A DNA stretch of 64,000 nucleotides from Chloroflexota bacterium (GTDB taxonomy: Bacteria; Chloroflexota; Dehalococcoidia; Bin125). Position 1 is the stretch's first letter. Every line of letters begins with the position of its first letter. A program made the position numbers and the translations under genes. Positions 19,001-27,456 of this stretch are shown here, one piece after another. The stretch covers positions 169,973 through 233,972 of the forward strand of contig JAPPFB010000017.1 of NCBI GenBank assembly GCA_028875225.1, written 5' to 3'. Under the pieces are notes generated by a model. The model made no database searches, was not told the DNA's origin, and saw only the letters and a program-made list of their open reading frames with translations.

Positions 19001-22000
19001 CTTGACGGCGGACTTGCCCATGCCTTCGCCATCGTTGTAGCTGGCGATCGCGCGGATGTAGCCGCCGATGTCCGCATCGTCCGGAGTGAACGTGTCGGAC
19101 GTCGCCCCGGCGATGTTGGCCCATCCTGACGAACTGCTGCGCGAGCGCGACCACTGCCACGTCACGCCCGTCGGGCCGTCATCGTCCTCCAGCGAGGCCG
19201 TCACCGGGACCCGCGCCTGGATCGTGGCCGTCTCCGACGACAGCGTGACGGTGCCCGGCTCTTCGATGTTCACCACCGTGATCGTCACGTTCTGGGTGTC
19301 GTCGATCGCGGTCGATGTGGCGCCGGCGCCGTCCTTGCCGTCGTGCACCTCCACCGTGACGCTGTACGAGGACTTCGTTTCGAAGTCCAGCGTCGTGCCC
19401 GAACCGACCCGAATCTGCCCGCTGCTGGTGATGGTGAAAGCGGCCGCGTCAGCGCCCGTCAGCGAGTACGTCAGCCGGTCGTTTTCGGGGTCTTCCGCCG
19501 CCACGGGCGCGCCGACGTTGGCTCCCGCCCGCGAGTTCTCGACCACGGTGCGTTGGCCCGTCTCCGACGCCGGGAACAGCGGCCGGCGGTTCTCGCTGGG
19601 CACCGGATTGGTAATCGCTTCCGCCCGCTTGCCGCCGCCGCGACGGTCCGTGTATTCGACCACGGCCCGCAGGTAGGAGTCCTCATCGCTCACGGTCGGC
19701 GTGTACCTGTTGGTGGTCGCTCCCGATCCCGATGCCGGCGACCAACCCGTGCGTCCGTCGTGCGAGCGAGACCACTGCCAGCTCTGGCCGGTCACCCCGC
19801 CATCGCCGTCCGCCAACGTCGCCGTCACCGGCGTTCCGGCCTCGGGTTCCAGGCTCGAGAGTGTGACGACTCCCTCCTCCTCTACGTCGATCACCCGTAC
19901 CGAAACATCGGTGGTCACGTCGACCGAGTCGTCGTTGATCACCATGTCGTTGACGTCCAGGCCCTTGCCGTCATGCAGGCTCACGCTGAAGAACAGCAAT
20001 CCCTGCGGCCCCGCCGTCTCGAAATCAAGCTCGCCGACGGCCGTGATCTGTCCGGAAGACGGGTCGATCTCGAAGAGCGCAGAGTCCTGTCCAGCCTCGA
20101 TAGCGAAGGTCAGGCTGTCGCCGTCGCGGTCAGTGGCCGTGATTCGTTCGGGTAGAACCCTCCCTGCGGATCCCTCTTCAATCGCCTGGCTGGTTCCCGA
20201 GCGGAACCTGGGCGGCACATTGGGCAGTGGGTCCGCTTCCACCGGCGACGTCTCGGCGCTGGTCAGCATCTTTCGGTTGGCGAAGTTCCGGTCCGCGTTG
20301 CGCCGGTCGAAGTAGGACACCTCGGCCCGCAACGGCTTGCCCGCATCGTCCTCGTCCACCGTGTAGGTCAGCGTGGTCGAGGCGGTGGAGCCGATGCTGA
20401 TGGGCTGTCCATCTGCCCTCAGAGTCCAGCTAATGGCCGTTACACCCGTGTCGATGCCGCCGTCCGGGTCTGACAGCGTGAAGCGGATCGTGTCGCCCAC
20501 CACAGGGTCCAGGTTGCTCACCTGGATGACGCCCGTCTCCTCGATGTCGCGGACCGTCACGGTGACGGGCTGCGTGGCGGTGAGACGGTTGGTCTTGCTC
20601 TCGACGTCCCTCACGACGACGTTGAAGTTGTAGACGTTGTCCCCGCCGGAGTCCTTCGGATCCTCGAAGCTGGGCGTCTCCTTGAAGGTGACGTTTCCGC
20701 CGCTGTCGATTTCGAAGTCGGCCGCGTCCGTGCCCGTGAGCGACCAGGTGACCCCGCCCTCTTCGTCGCGCCCGGTGTACGACGCGATGACCGGGAAGGC
20801 GTAGGGCGGCTCGGCGAAACTCGCGTCGAGGGTGGCGTCGTGTTCGTCGAGGCTGACCGTTGCCGTGGGGGTTCCCGTGAACTCGGGCCGCTCGTTGACG
20901 TCGTCAATCCGGACGAAGAAATCCCACTCCGAGGTATTGACGCCGTCGGATGCATTCACGGTGACGTGGTAGAACTCAGTCCCGCCACTGCCGGAACCGA
21001 GCGGATTCTCATAGTCCGGCACGATGTTCCAGCGAACGAGCGCCCCTTCGTCCGAGTCGGGCCGCTCGAGATTGGGGTTCTCCGTGATGACGAAGTCGGC
21101 TGCGTCACCTCCGGTGAGGGTCCAGCTGATGTCGTCGCCCTCCTCGTCGCGAGCCTCAAACGGGTAGACCAGGGACTGGTTCGCAATCGTGGCGGGGAGG
21201 GCGGCGAGATCGGCTGCCGTGATCCCGGAGTCGTACTCGATCTCGTTGGCGTGCAGGCCCGGGCCCACCAGGCGCGTGAACTCCGGCGTCTCGTTGACGT
21301 TGGTGACGGTGACTGTCATTGGGTAGTCCCGCGTGTTCGGACCGTCGCTGAGCTTGACGATGACTTCGTACATGTTGTCGTCGGCCGCGTGGCTCTCGGC
21401 GGTGTTCAGGCGGTCGGTCGGATTCTCGAAGTTAGGCCGGTTCCTGAAGCTCAGCGTCCCGTGGCCGGTGGTGATGTCTCTCAGGATCTGGAAGTCGGCG
21501 GCGTCCGTACCGGCCAGGGACCAAGTGATAGCGAGGGTGAGGTCGGCGGTGCTCGTCTCCTCGTCCCGAGAGATGTACGTCATGACGTCCAGGTCGGCGG
21601 AGTCAGCGTCCCACTCGATCTCCGCAAAGTCCTCGTCAGGAACACCCGCCGGGACCTCCGGCGTCTCGTTGACGTTCGTCACAGTCACCGTGACGTTGAA
21701 TGTTCCGACGCTCTCCTCAATTCCCGTGCCGCCCTGCCCGTCGTTGGCGCGAACGACGACTTCGTACATGTTGTCGGAGGCGCCCATCATGTTCGAGTCG
21801 GCCAGGTCGGCGGGGTTCTCGAAGTCCGGTTCGATGCTGAAGGAGAGCACGCCGGTGTTGGCGTTGATGCTGAAGTGGGCTGCGTCCGTGCCAGTGACGT
21901 CGAACGTGATGGTCTGGATCCCCGCGTTGTCGGCGTTGTCGTCGTCGGTGGCCGTGTAGGTGCCAATCACGAGCTCGGATGCGGTCGCCGTATGGTCGAA

Positions 22001-23752
22001 CTCGATCTCCGCGAAGCTTGGCCCCGCGTTCCCGGAGACCACCGGCGTCTCGTTGAGGTCGGTGACACCGACTGAGACGCTCTGCGTGTCCTCGAGCCGC
22101 GGGCTGCCGTTATCTCGCACCCGTACGGTCACGTCGTAGACGCTGTTGCCGCCGGTGTCCTCCGGCCGCTCGAAGTCCGGCGGGTTCTTGAACCTGAGCT
22201 CGGCCGTGCCGTTCACGGTCGAGGTGATGTTGAAGTCGCCTGCGTCGTTGCCCGACAGATCCCAGGTCATCTGGCCTGTCGTTGCGTCCGGGTCGGTGGC
22301 GATGTATGTCGCGACGACTCCGGTCGCGTTCTCGTCGAACGTGATACTGCTGGGCGCGGTGGTCAGCGTGGGCGTCTCGTTGATGTCGGTGACGGTCACG
22401 GCCAGGGACTTGGAGACGCTGAGGTGGTTCGACGAGCCCCGATTGCCGTCGATGCCGTTGTCCGTGACCGTGACCGTGACGTTGTAGACCCCGTCGCCGC
22501 CGGCGTCCTGCCGGTCCTCGAAGTTCGGCGCGTTCTTGAACGTGAGCACGCCGCTGGTCGAGCCGATCTCGAAGAAGTCCCCGTCGTCGGCGGACTCGAC
22601 CGACCAGGTCAACGTGTTGGCCGAGTCGTGGCTCTCATTGTTCTCGTTGTCCGGGTCGTCTGCGGCATACGTCAGGACGGAGGTCTGGTTCTCCGCGACG
22701 GAGATGGCGGTCTGGGTGGTTGAGATCGCCGGCTGCTCGTTGACGTCATTGAGGTTGATGGTGACCGTGATTGAGTCGTCCACCGAGTTGCTGTCGCTAT
22801 TGCCGGCGGCGTCTTTGTTGTCGCTCACGTTGACGATGACGGTGTAGCTGTTCTTGGACTCGTAGTTGTAGTTGACGTTTGTGGTCTGAATCTGGCCGCT
22901 CGTCGCAACGATGGTGAAGGACGACGCGTCAGTACCGCTCAACGTGTAGCGCAGCGAGTCGCTGTCGCCGCTAGTCGCCGACACCACAGCCCCGACGTTC
23001 ACGCCTGACCCGCTGTTCTCCGCCACGCTGCGCGTTGCGGTCATGCTGCTGAATGACGGCTCAACGTTGCTGGCGCCGATCTGGCCCGTGACGGCGTTGG
23101 CGGATTTGCCCGAGCCCTGGGGATCGGTGTAGGACGCGGTGGCGCGCAGGAACTTGCCCACGTCCGCGGCGATCGTCGTGTAGTCCGCTGAGGTGCCATT
23201 CGACGTGATGTTGGTGAAGGGGCCGGACGCTGAGTCCCCCCGCGCCCACTGCCACGACAGGCTGCTGACGGTCCCGTCGATGTCGGTCACCGACGCCGTC
23301 AGCGTCTCGCCGCCCGACTCCGTGCCGGTGATCGTCACGGTTCCCGCCTCGTCGAGGTTGGTGACTGTGACAACCACGCTGATGCTGTCGTCAACGTCCG
23401 TATCGGGGTTGCCGTTGGTGTTTCCAGGGATGTTGATCTTGTTGTCCCGCACCTGCACGGTCACGTTGAAAACGTTGTTGGCGCCAGCGTCGAGGGGGCT
23501 CTCGAAGTCGGGTAGGGCCTGGAACCGGAGCCTGGCCTCTCCGGTGGTGTTCCCCGTGATGGTGAACCTGGCCGCGTCGTCCCCGGCCAGCGTCCACGTG
23601 ATCGTGTCGAAGCCAACCTCCGGCTCATCGGCCTCGTAGACGACGAGGGCTTCCGTGGTCAACGTCCCTTCGGGCGCGCTGATTGTGGTGAAGGCTGTAC
23701 CCGTGGTCGTGATCACGGGCGCCTCGTTGATGTTGAGGACAGTGATGGTCAC
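16001..23752 (-). CDS. Giant cadherin-repeat surface protein, main C-terminal segment
   Basis: 2583 codons, the largest part of a locus running from 25576 to 16001. About 13 cadherin-like repeats (D-DGD-L-Y-L, A-FTID-TG-I, LDFE-K-Y-V-V-V-DG and DVNE-P linkers) alternate with about five Ig-like repeats marked by WQWSRS. A glycine-rich linker (GGSGGGGGEGGG) leads to a beta-propeller-like block of five or six repeats (GIWSDG-T-WV-D-LFAYDL), then a cadherin-like beta-sandwich, another cadherin-type domain, and two copies of a 55-aa module (GR-EFALQ, ERLLP, RFL, NRW). No anchor follows. The reading frame is shared with the two upstream segments, from which a TAG at 23789-23791 separates it. GTG at 23752 is only the first possible start after that stop, and no export signal exists here, so expression alone is doubtful. 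Confidence 0.8.
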   Translation of the reverse strand: MTITVLNINEAPVITTTGTAFTTISAPEGTLTTEALVVYEADEPEVGFDTITWTLAGDDAARFTITGNTTGEARLRFQALPDFESPLDAGANNVFNVTVQVRDNKINIPGNTNGNPDTDVDDSISVVVTVTNLDEAGTVTITGTESGGETLTASVTDIDGTVSSLSWQWARGDSASGPFTNITSNGTSADYTTIAADVGKFLRATASYTDPQGSGKSANAVTGQIGASNVEPSFSSMTATRSVAENSGSGVNVGAVVSATSGDSDSLRYTLSGTDASSFTIVATSGQIQTTNVNYNYESKNSYTVIVNVSDNKDAAGNSDSNSVDDSITVTINLNDVNEQPAISTTQTAISVAENQTSVLTYAADDPDNENNESHDSANTLTWSVESADDGDFFEIGSTSGVLTFKNAPNFEDRQDAGGDGVYNVTVTVTDNGIDGNRGSSNHLSVSKSLAVTVTDINETPTLTTAPSSITFDENATGVVATYIATDPDATTGQMTWDLSGNDAGDFNITSTVNGTAELRFKNPPDFERPEDTGGNSVYDVTVRVRDNGSPRLEDTQSVSVGVTDLNETPVVSGNAGPSFAEIEFDHTATASELVIGTYTATDDDNADNAGIQTITFDVTGTDAAHFSINANTGVLSFSIEPDFENPADLADSNMMGASDNMYEVVVRANDGQGGTGIEESVGTFNVTVTVTNVNETPEVPAGVPDEDFAEIEWDADSADLDVMTYISRDEETSTADLTLAITWSLAGTDAADFQILRDITTGHGTLSFRNRPNFENPTDRLNTAESHAADDNMYEVIVKLSDGPNTRDYPMTVTVTNVNETPEFTRLVGPGLHANEIEYDSGITAADLAALPATIANQSLVYPFEARDEEGDDISWTLTGGDAADFVITENPNLERPDSDEGALVRWNIVPDYENPLGSGSGGTEFYHVTVNASDGVNTSEWDFFVRIDDVNERPEFTGTPTATVSLDEHDATLDASFAEPPYAFPVIASYTGRDEEGGVTWSLTGTDAADFEIDSGGNVTFKETPSFEDPKDSGGDNVYNFNVVVRDVESKTNRLTATQPVTVTVRDIEETGVIQVSNLDPVVGDTIRFTLSDPDGGIDTGVTAISWTLRADGQPISIGSTASTTLTYTVDEDDAGKPLRAEVSYFDRRNADRNFANRKMLTSAETSPVEADPLPNVPPRFRSGTSQAIEEGSAGRVLPERITATDRDGDSLTFAIEAGQDSALFEIDPSSGQITAVGELDFETAGPQGLLFFSVSLHDGKGLDVNDMVINDDSVDVTTDVSVRVIDVEEEGVVTLSSLEPEAGTPVTATLADGDGGVTGQSWQWSRSHDGRTGWSPASGSGATTNRYTPTVSDEDSYLRAVVEYTDRRGGGKRAEAITNPVPSENRRPLFPASETGQRTVVENSRAGANVGAPVAAEDPENDRLTYSLTGADAAAFTITSSGQIRVGSGTTLDFETKSSYSVTVEVHDGKDGAGATSTAIDDTQNVTITVVNIEEPGTVTLSSETATIQARVPVTASLEDDDGPTGVTWQWSRSRSSSSGWANIAGATSDTFTPDDADIGGYIRAIASYNDGEGMGKSAVKVSPRVGQPPPVNSAPAFPPTERGQRELAEDAPGGTAVGDPVEATDFNNDPLTYTLSGTDAALFTIDANNGQLRVASGAQLDFETKRTLRVTVEVSDGADSLGDPDDDAIDDRQNVVITLTDVNEAPTLSGDTAPSVVENTSAVVATYTAADPERDAIAWTVSSNDFWISSAGQLYFLTPPGFERGGTSFSITVTATDPDGLFGSLDVTVTVTDLEEEGIVTISPLRGWEGTRFAANLDDGDGGVTAETWTWERSRNRSSWEEITGANSDSYTATEDDVGHYLRVSVEYTDRRGGNKEASDSTGSRIGETRPATNSAPGFAESSTTRSIGQGSGKGRPVGAPVRAEDPDPGEMLTYELNGSDAEHFTIDPLTGQIRTNDVLVEALQDTYTVDVIVTDGFDSGYNASDAEDDRVEVVITVRGGAFVRTGSSGTSGGSGGGGGEGGGAPAVPVPSEADFDWNVARDLDQLDPENVNPTDIWSDGQTIWVLENSPTDPDRVFAYDLLTGERIEEAEFALDARNRFSHGIGSDGEVVWIADSGQDKLFAYRLEDGERLSERDLDLDERNRDPRGIWSDGERMYVVDSIKEALFVYDLASGALLAEYELDALNRSPRGVWSDGVTIWISDDGAKRVFAYRIEDDDLKRLESEEFSFRSLLKAGNGDARGIWSDLGVLWIADATDARLYSYNMPDAIDARLASLAISSVDIGAFSPLRTAYRGSTSAELGTIEAVAAQDDAEVLIAPVDSDGNEVNGHQVTLTAGARIDVTVTSPDGSRQRVYRVTIARDNRGPRATALPALRLSAGGAPARIGLGAYFSDPDGDPLSYSLGRSSDPGVATVAIVEDVLVVTPLAAGQSSAAVTASDGSLRSEASTLAITVDPAAVALEVRVAARLVSRGRFEFALQERSPDGEWRDRILPRLRFLPAAATVGRWLNSNGFTVGEGDRSLRITARRVSGGRVEFAIQLRSDDGGWGERLLPTRRFLGTESPVNRWFISTPLNTSQP

Positions 23753-23788
23753 GGGGATGGAGACGTCGACGGTGTTGTCAGAACCCCC

Positions 23789-24226
23789 CTACGCGTTCTT
23801 GCCGTCGCTCACCTGCACGGTCACTTGGTAGAGGTTGTCCTCGTCCTGGTCCGCCGGATCCTCGTAGTCCGGCACGTCCGCAAACCGAAGGTCACCACTC
23901 CCCGAACCGATGGTGAAGGCGCCTGCGTCTGCGCCCGCGAGCGTCCACATCAATCGGTCCGACTCCGGATCGCTGGCGGTGTAGGTTGCGAGGATTTCCG
24001 AGGTCGGTGTGCCCTCATGTTCCTGGCGGTCGTCATTGAGGATCGGGATCTGCGGCGGCTCGTTGACGTTGGTGACCGAGAATGCGACCTCGAGCGTGTC
24101 GCCCATGGCGGGCGTGCCGTCATCCGTGACCTTGATGATCACTTCGTAGCCGTTGACTGGATCAGCTGGATCAGCACCGGCGCCCATCGGATCCTCGTAG
24201 TCCGGTGCGTTGATGAACGAGAGCAC
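23789..24226 (-). CDS. Giant cadherin-repeat protein, middle segment between two in-frame TAGs
   Basis: A 145-codon open stretch in exactly the same frame as the segments on either side. It holds the end of one cadherin repeat (VLSFINAPDYEDP, YEVIIKVTDDG) and a whole further repeat (DPESDRLMWTLAGADAGAF, LRFADVPDYEDP, YQVTVQVSDG). It begins inside a repeat and ends inside a repeat, so it is a fragment of one gene and not a separate protein. Upstream TAG is at 24245-24247 and downstream TAG at 23789-23791. There is no ribosome-binding site. Confidence 0.6.
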   Translation of the reverse strand: MLSFINAPDYEDPMGAGADPADPVNGYEVIIKVTDDGTPAMGDTLEVAFSVTNVNEPPQIPILNDDRQEHEGTPTSEILATYTASDPESDRLMWTLAGADAGAFTIGSGSGDLRFADVPDYEDPADQDEDNLYQVTVQVSDGKNA

Positions 24227-24244
24227 GCCAGAGGTCTGTCCGAT

Positions 24245-25576
24245 CTAGAACAGCGCCCCGTCCTTGTTCCCCTCAAGGCTGGTGTCGCTTTCCACCGACC
24301 ACGTGTGGCTGTCGCCCGAATCTTCGTCGTCAACGGTGTAGGTGGCAACGATCGCCGTGTTCTCTGGATGCGTCGAGATATCCGGATCTTCGATTGATGG
24401 CTTTTCATTGAGGTCATTGACGCTGATGGTCACCTTGATGCTGTCGTCCCATGCGCTGTCGGCGTCTCCAGCGGGGCTCTTGCTGTCGCGGACGTACATC
24501 GGTGCGACGTACGTGGATGTGGTCTCAAAGTCCAGGTTGCCGAACACTGAAACCTGACCGGTGCTGGTGTCGATGAAGAACGTTGGCACGACGGTCGAGT
24601 GCAGCTGGTAGGTCAGCGTGTCGGCCGTGTCGTCGTCTGCGGCGGCGACCGGATCGCCGAAGGCGGTCAGGGACGCAGTGTTTTCATCGACCGTGAGGGT
24701 GACTGTGTCGCTCGCGAACTCCGGGCGGTCGTTGGTCGCGCCGGTGTGATTGGTCACGGACCAGCTGGTCAGGGCTTGCACATCGTTGCCCGCCGGGTCC
24801 TCCACTGGGTTTGTGCCCACGGTGTAGTCCAGGGTCACCGTGTCGCCGCTGGCGGCGCCCGTGGACAGCGTGAGCTCCACTTCTGCGCCGAGCACGGCGA
24901 CGCTCGACGGCGTGTAGTCGGTCCCGCCGATGTCCACGGTGAAGTCGGACCCTGCGGGCGTCGAGCTCTCGTTCAGCAGCTCGCTGTAGATCAGGACCAG
25001 GGAGGTGCCGTCCACATTGGCCGCGAGCAGCAAGGGAGCAGTGTTATCGAAGTCGGGCTCTTGCCTCAGAGAGCGATCGGCCTCCTCGATGACAGGCTCC
25101 GGCTCCGGCGTCAGCTCGCTGACCGCTGCCTCGGGGATCGTGATGTCGGTCCGGCCCGAGCGCGAGCCGAGGTCGTTCGAGCGGATGCGGTAGCGGTAGT
25201 GCTGCCCGGCGGTGACGGTGCTGTCGGTGTAGGTCAACGTGTCGCCGTCGACGCTGACGATCTTGGTCATCCGCGCGCCGGCGACGTCCATGTCGCGGCG
25301 GTAGACGGCGTACTCGTCCGGCGTGCACTCGCCCGAGGCCTCCCAGGTCAGCACGACCGAGGCGTCGTCCTCGCCCAGCGCGCTGGACAGGTTGACGGGC
25401 GGCACGTTGCAGGTCGCGTCGGCGTCGACGCTGGGGCGGCCGGCAAGGAGCATAGCCAGCGCGGAGATGGCCAGGAGCTGGACGACCATGCAGAACGCGC
25501 GCCCGCGGGCCGGATGCGCCGGACGCCTCCAGGGCAGACGCGGCTTCGTCGAGGAACCCAGGTGCGGCCGCCTCAT
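24245..25576 (-). CDS. Giant cadherin-repeat protein, N-terminal segment (signal peptide, FN3, SWM-like, cadherin)
   Basis: 443 codons beginning at ATG 25576. A longer frame exists to 25672, but this start gives a basic leader followed by the export signal VVQLLAISALAMLLAG. Next come an FN3-like domain (VVLTWEASGECTPDEYAVYRR, here in part), a SWM/CLPR-type repeat (SLVLIYSELLNESSTPAGSDF, in part; then VTLDYTVGTNP), one complete cadherin repeat and most of a second. It ends GALF then TAG. In a homologous repeat of the same gene near 22565 the matching codons read TTC GAG ATC, so the TAG most simply replaces a Glu codon. As it stands only this segment would be exported, as a truncated product. 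Confidence 0.78.
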   Translation of the reverse strand: MRRPHLGSSTKPRLPWRRPAHPARGRAFCMVVQLLAISALAMLLAGRPSVDADATCNVPPVNLSSALGEDDASVVLTWEASGECTPDEYAVYRRDMDVAGARMTKIVSVDGDTLTYTDSTVTAGQHYRYRIRSNDLGSRSGRTDITIPEAAVSELTPEPEPVIEEADRSLRQEPDFDNTAPLLLAANVDGTSLVLIYSELLNESSTPAGSDFTVDIGGTDYTPSSVAVLGAEVELTLSTGAASGDTVTLDYTVGTNPVEDPAGNDVQALTSWSVTNHTGATNDRPEFASDTVTLTVDENTASLTAFGDPVAAADDDTADTLTYQLHSTVVPTFFIDTSTGQVSVFGNLDFETTSTYVAPMYVRDSKSPAGDADSAWDDSIKVTISVNDLNEKPSIEDPDISTHPENTAIVATYTVDDEDSGDSHTWSVESDTSLEGNKDGALF

Positions 25577-25955
25577 GGGACCCGCTTCCGTGGGCGCCGC
25601 GTTCGCTCTGCAGGGGGCGATTGGCCACAGCGGGAGCAAGAGGCCTGAATGTTGTACTGCCCGTCGCTGCATGTCAGCACGGACAAACCATATCTGAATA
25701 GATTGATACTCTTGTTAGAGAACTATCAGATCATCACTGTTAGCCGTCATGATTGTGTTAGTGTTTGGCGATGCCGAACGCTGGCGGGTGAGCGCTTGCG
25801 TAACCAAGGTTCAGGAACAACCGTCCTCAGCGCTCGAGACCCGGGCTCTGCGAAAACGGCTGGCCAGGCTGAGCGAGGCCCCAGTTCGATGGGCCCAGTT
25901 CGATGGCCCCAGTCCGTCGTCGCGTAAATGTGACTCGAGTTCGGACGTTTGCCGG
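25577..25955. other. Intergenic region upstream of the giant gene
   Basis: No gene is supported. Bases 25685-25760 are markedly AT-rich and are the likely promoter region for the minus-strand giant gene, though no convincing -35/-10 pair was found. A short tandem repeat of CCCAGTTCGATGG (two copies, 25880-25907) lies close to the end of the HTH/SEC-C gene. Confidence 0.4.
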
Positions 25956-26792
25956 CTACTTTCCGGGCAGGGCTGTAAGCTTCTCCAGCACGTCGAGCTG
26001 GGTGCGTTGATCGTTGTCGCGGTCGGCGGCGTCGAACTGGCGGGTGAGACGTAGGACCTCGGCCTCGATGTCTGGCGGGATGGTCGGGGATGGAACCGGT
26101 TCTCGCTCGTGGTCCATGCCAGGGGGTGGCTCGGGGGCAAGACGTGATGGAGCGCTCTGGGCGTGCTGGGGGTGGCAGAGTTTGCGCTTCTTACCGCTGC
26201 CACAGGGACAGGGCCTGTTGCGTCCCGTGTTCTGGGGTAGGGCCATTTTCGGGTGTTCGGGATATTTTTCTTCCGGGGGCGAGAGAGGTGCGATTTGCTT
26301 TGTTTTCTGGGGGATCGAGGCCTGTGCGCTTTCAGGTTTTTTCAGGTTTTTTCGGGGTCGTTCGTGATCGGCGAGTTCGTGGTCGGGGTAGTCGGCGAGT
26401 TCGAGCTCGATGATCTCGCCGCCGTGCGGCGCGTCGGCCGGGAGTTCGCGGAGGAGCAGGCGGAGTTCCCGGCAGGCGGCATTGAGTTCCTGCGAGTAAA
26501 GGGCCCGGGCGCGAAACACCTGGTCGGCCGTGGTGCACAGTTCGAGTCCGACGACGCCGTTGCTGAGCAGACGGCCGATGCGGCGGTTGACGCGGTTGAT
26601 CTGCTGGAGCAGGAGGTCGTTGCGGGTGGCCTGGGCGAAGTCGGTCCAGTTGGTCTCGAGCAGGCGCAGGTCGGCGTGGACGGTCGAGACGGCGACGTTG
26701 ACCTTCTCGGCGATCTGCTCAAGGGTGTAGCCGTTCTGCCGGAGTTGGTGCTCGCGCAGCGTGCGTCGGCGTCGTTGAGGTGAGATGTTCAT
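25956..26792 (-). CDS. HTH protein with C-terminal SEC-C zinc motif
   Basis: A 278-aa soluble protein. Residues 1-50 are a homeodomain-like helix-turn-helix (RRRTLREHQLRQNGYTLEQ in part, IAEKVNVAVSTVHADLRLLE). A helical region with many N, R and L follows (QQINRVNRRIGRLLSNG). After a charged linker (PRKNLKKPES) comes the SEC-C motif NRPCPCGSGKKRKLCH, which binds zinc in SecA and many unrelated proteins. The tail is Pro-rich and then helical. The start is fixed by AGGAG seven bases upstream of ATG 26792. The linker is encoded by an A-tract repeat found again at 37963. The architecture (HTH plus SEC-C) suggests a DNA-binding protein of mobile or uncertain origin; no function is known to me. Confidence 0.72.
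   Translation of the reverse strand: MNISPQRRRRTLREHQLRQNGYTLEQIAEKVNVAVSTVHADLRLLETNWTDFAQATRNDLLLQQINRVNRRIGRLLSNGVVGLELCTTADQVFRARALYSQELNAACRELRLLLRELPADAPHGGEIIELELADYPDHELADHERPRKNLKKPESAQASIPQKTKQIAPLSPPEEKYPEHPKMALPQNTGRNRPCPCGSGKKRKLCHPQHAQSAPSRLAPEPPPGMDHEREPVPSPTIPPDIEAEVLRLTRQFDAADRDNDQRTQLDVLEKLTALPGK
26330..26357. repeat. A-tract dispersed repeat, copy inside the HTH/SEC-C gene
   Basis: On the minus strand this reads CCGAAAAAACCTGAAAAAACC then TGAAAG. It encodes part of the linker of the HTH/SEC-C protein. A near-identical copy is at 37964-37990 in noncoding DNA. Confidence 0.6.
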
Positions 26793-26943
26793 TTGGCGCT
26801 CCTGATCGCATACGAACATTAGAGCGCATTTGTGCGGCGGACGGTGTGTCGGGGTATGCGGAGGGGCGGACGGGGCTGGATTTCGTCGTCGATGCGCGGT
26901 GGTTCGGCTCGTTCCGTGGGCAACGGATCGATCAGCATGGCGG

Positions 26944-27456
26944 TCAGGCCAGCGCCGCGCTCTGGATGTCCTTGATCAGCAACATGAGGGTCAGATCGTC
27001 GAATGGCGAGGACTCGAAGCCGAAGTGCGCGTAGAAGTTCGCGACTTGACGATCTTTGGCATGGACGAGAACGAGTCTCAATCCGGTGAGTTGAGCGACT
27101 TCCAGGGACTTGAGAAGGAAATGCTTCAACAGCGCCCCGGCCAGTCCGCGTCCCTGGTGTTCGCTGTCCACTGCCAATCGACCGAGCAACATTGCCGGGA
27201 GTGGGTCGGGCTGGTTGCGTCTCATGCGTCCGGGAACCTCGCTGCGCGCAAGCGCTGCGGCGCTCGACGCGTAGTAGCCAACGACGCGGTCATCCAGAGT
27301 CACCACCCAGGTGCGGCTGGAGCCATCGCCCTGATTGCGAAGCGCTCGCCGACGGAGCCATTGATTGAGCGAAGCGTCACCGCAGTCGAAACTCTCGGTG
27401 CGATGTTCCGTGGTGAGAAGCACAGGACCCCGATATTCGGGTGTTCGATCACTCAT
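26944..27456 (-). CDS. tacT: GNAT-family toxin (TacT-like acetyltransferase)
   Basis: 170 aa, a GNAT acetyltransferase. The acetyl-CoA loop is LLGRLAVDSEHQGRGLAGALL (in part QGRGLAG), and the C-terminal catalytic-type Tyr is in NFYAHFGFE. Toxins of this type acetylate the amino group of charged tRNAs and stop translation; they are paired with DUF1778 ribbon-helix-helix antitoxins, as here. The antitoxin gene precedes it and overlaps by 8 bases, indicating coupled translation. The start at 27456 (MSDRTPEYR) is chosen over 27492 because it gives the usual length and tight overlap. The substrate tRNA cannot be read from the sequence. Confidence 0.85.
   Translation of the reverse strand: MSDRTPEYRGPVLLTTEHRTESFDCGDASLNQWLRRRALRNQGDGSSRTWVVTLDDRVVGYYASSAAALARSEVPGRMRRNQPDPLPAMLLGRLAVDSEHQGRGLAGALLKHFLLKSLEVAQLTGLRLVLVHAKDRQVANFYAHFGFESSPFDDLTLMLLIKDIQSAALA

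Noticed and set aside
16001..25576. TAG reassigned as a sense codon in this organism
   Set aside because: Several clear genes end at TAG at the proper family length (for example the lipoprotein at 14923 and pncA at 34430), so general reassignment is not supported.
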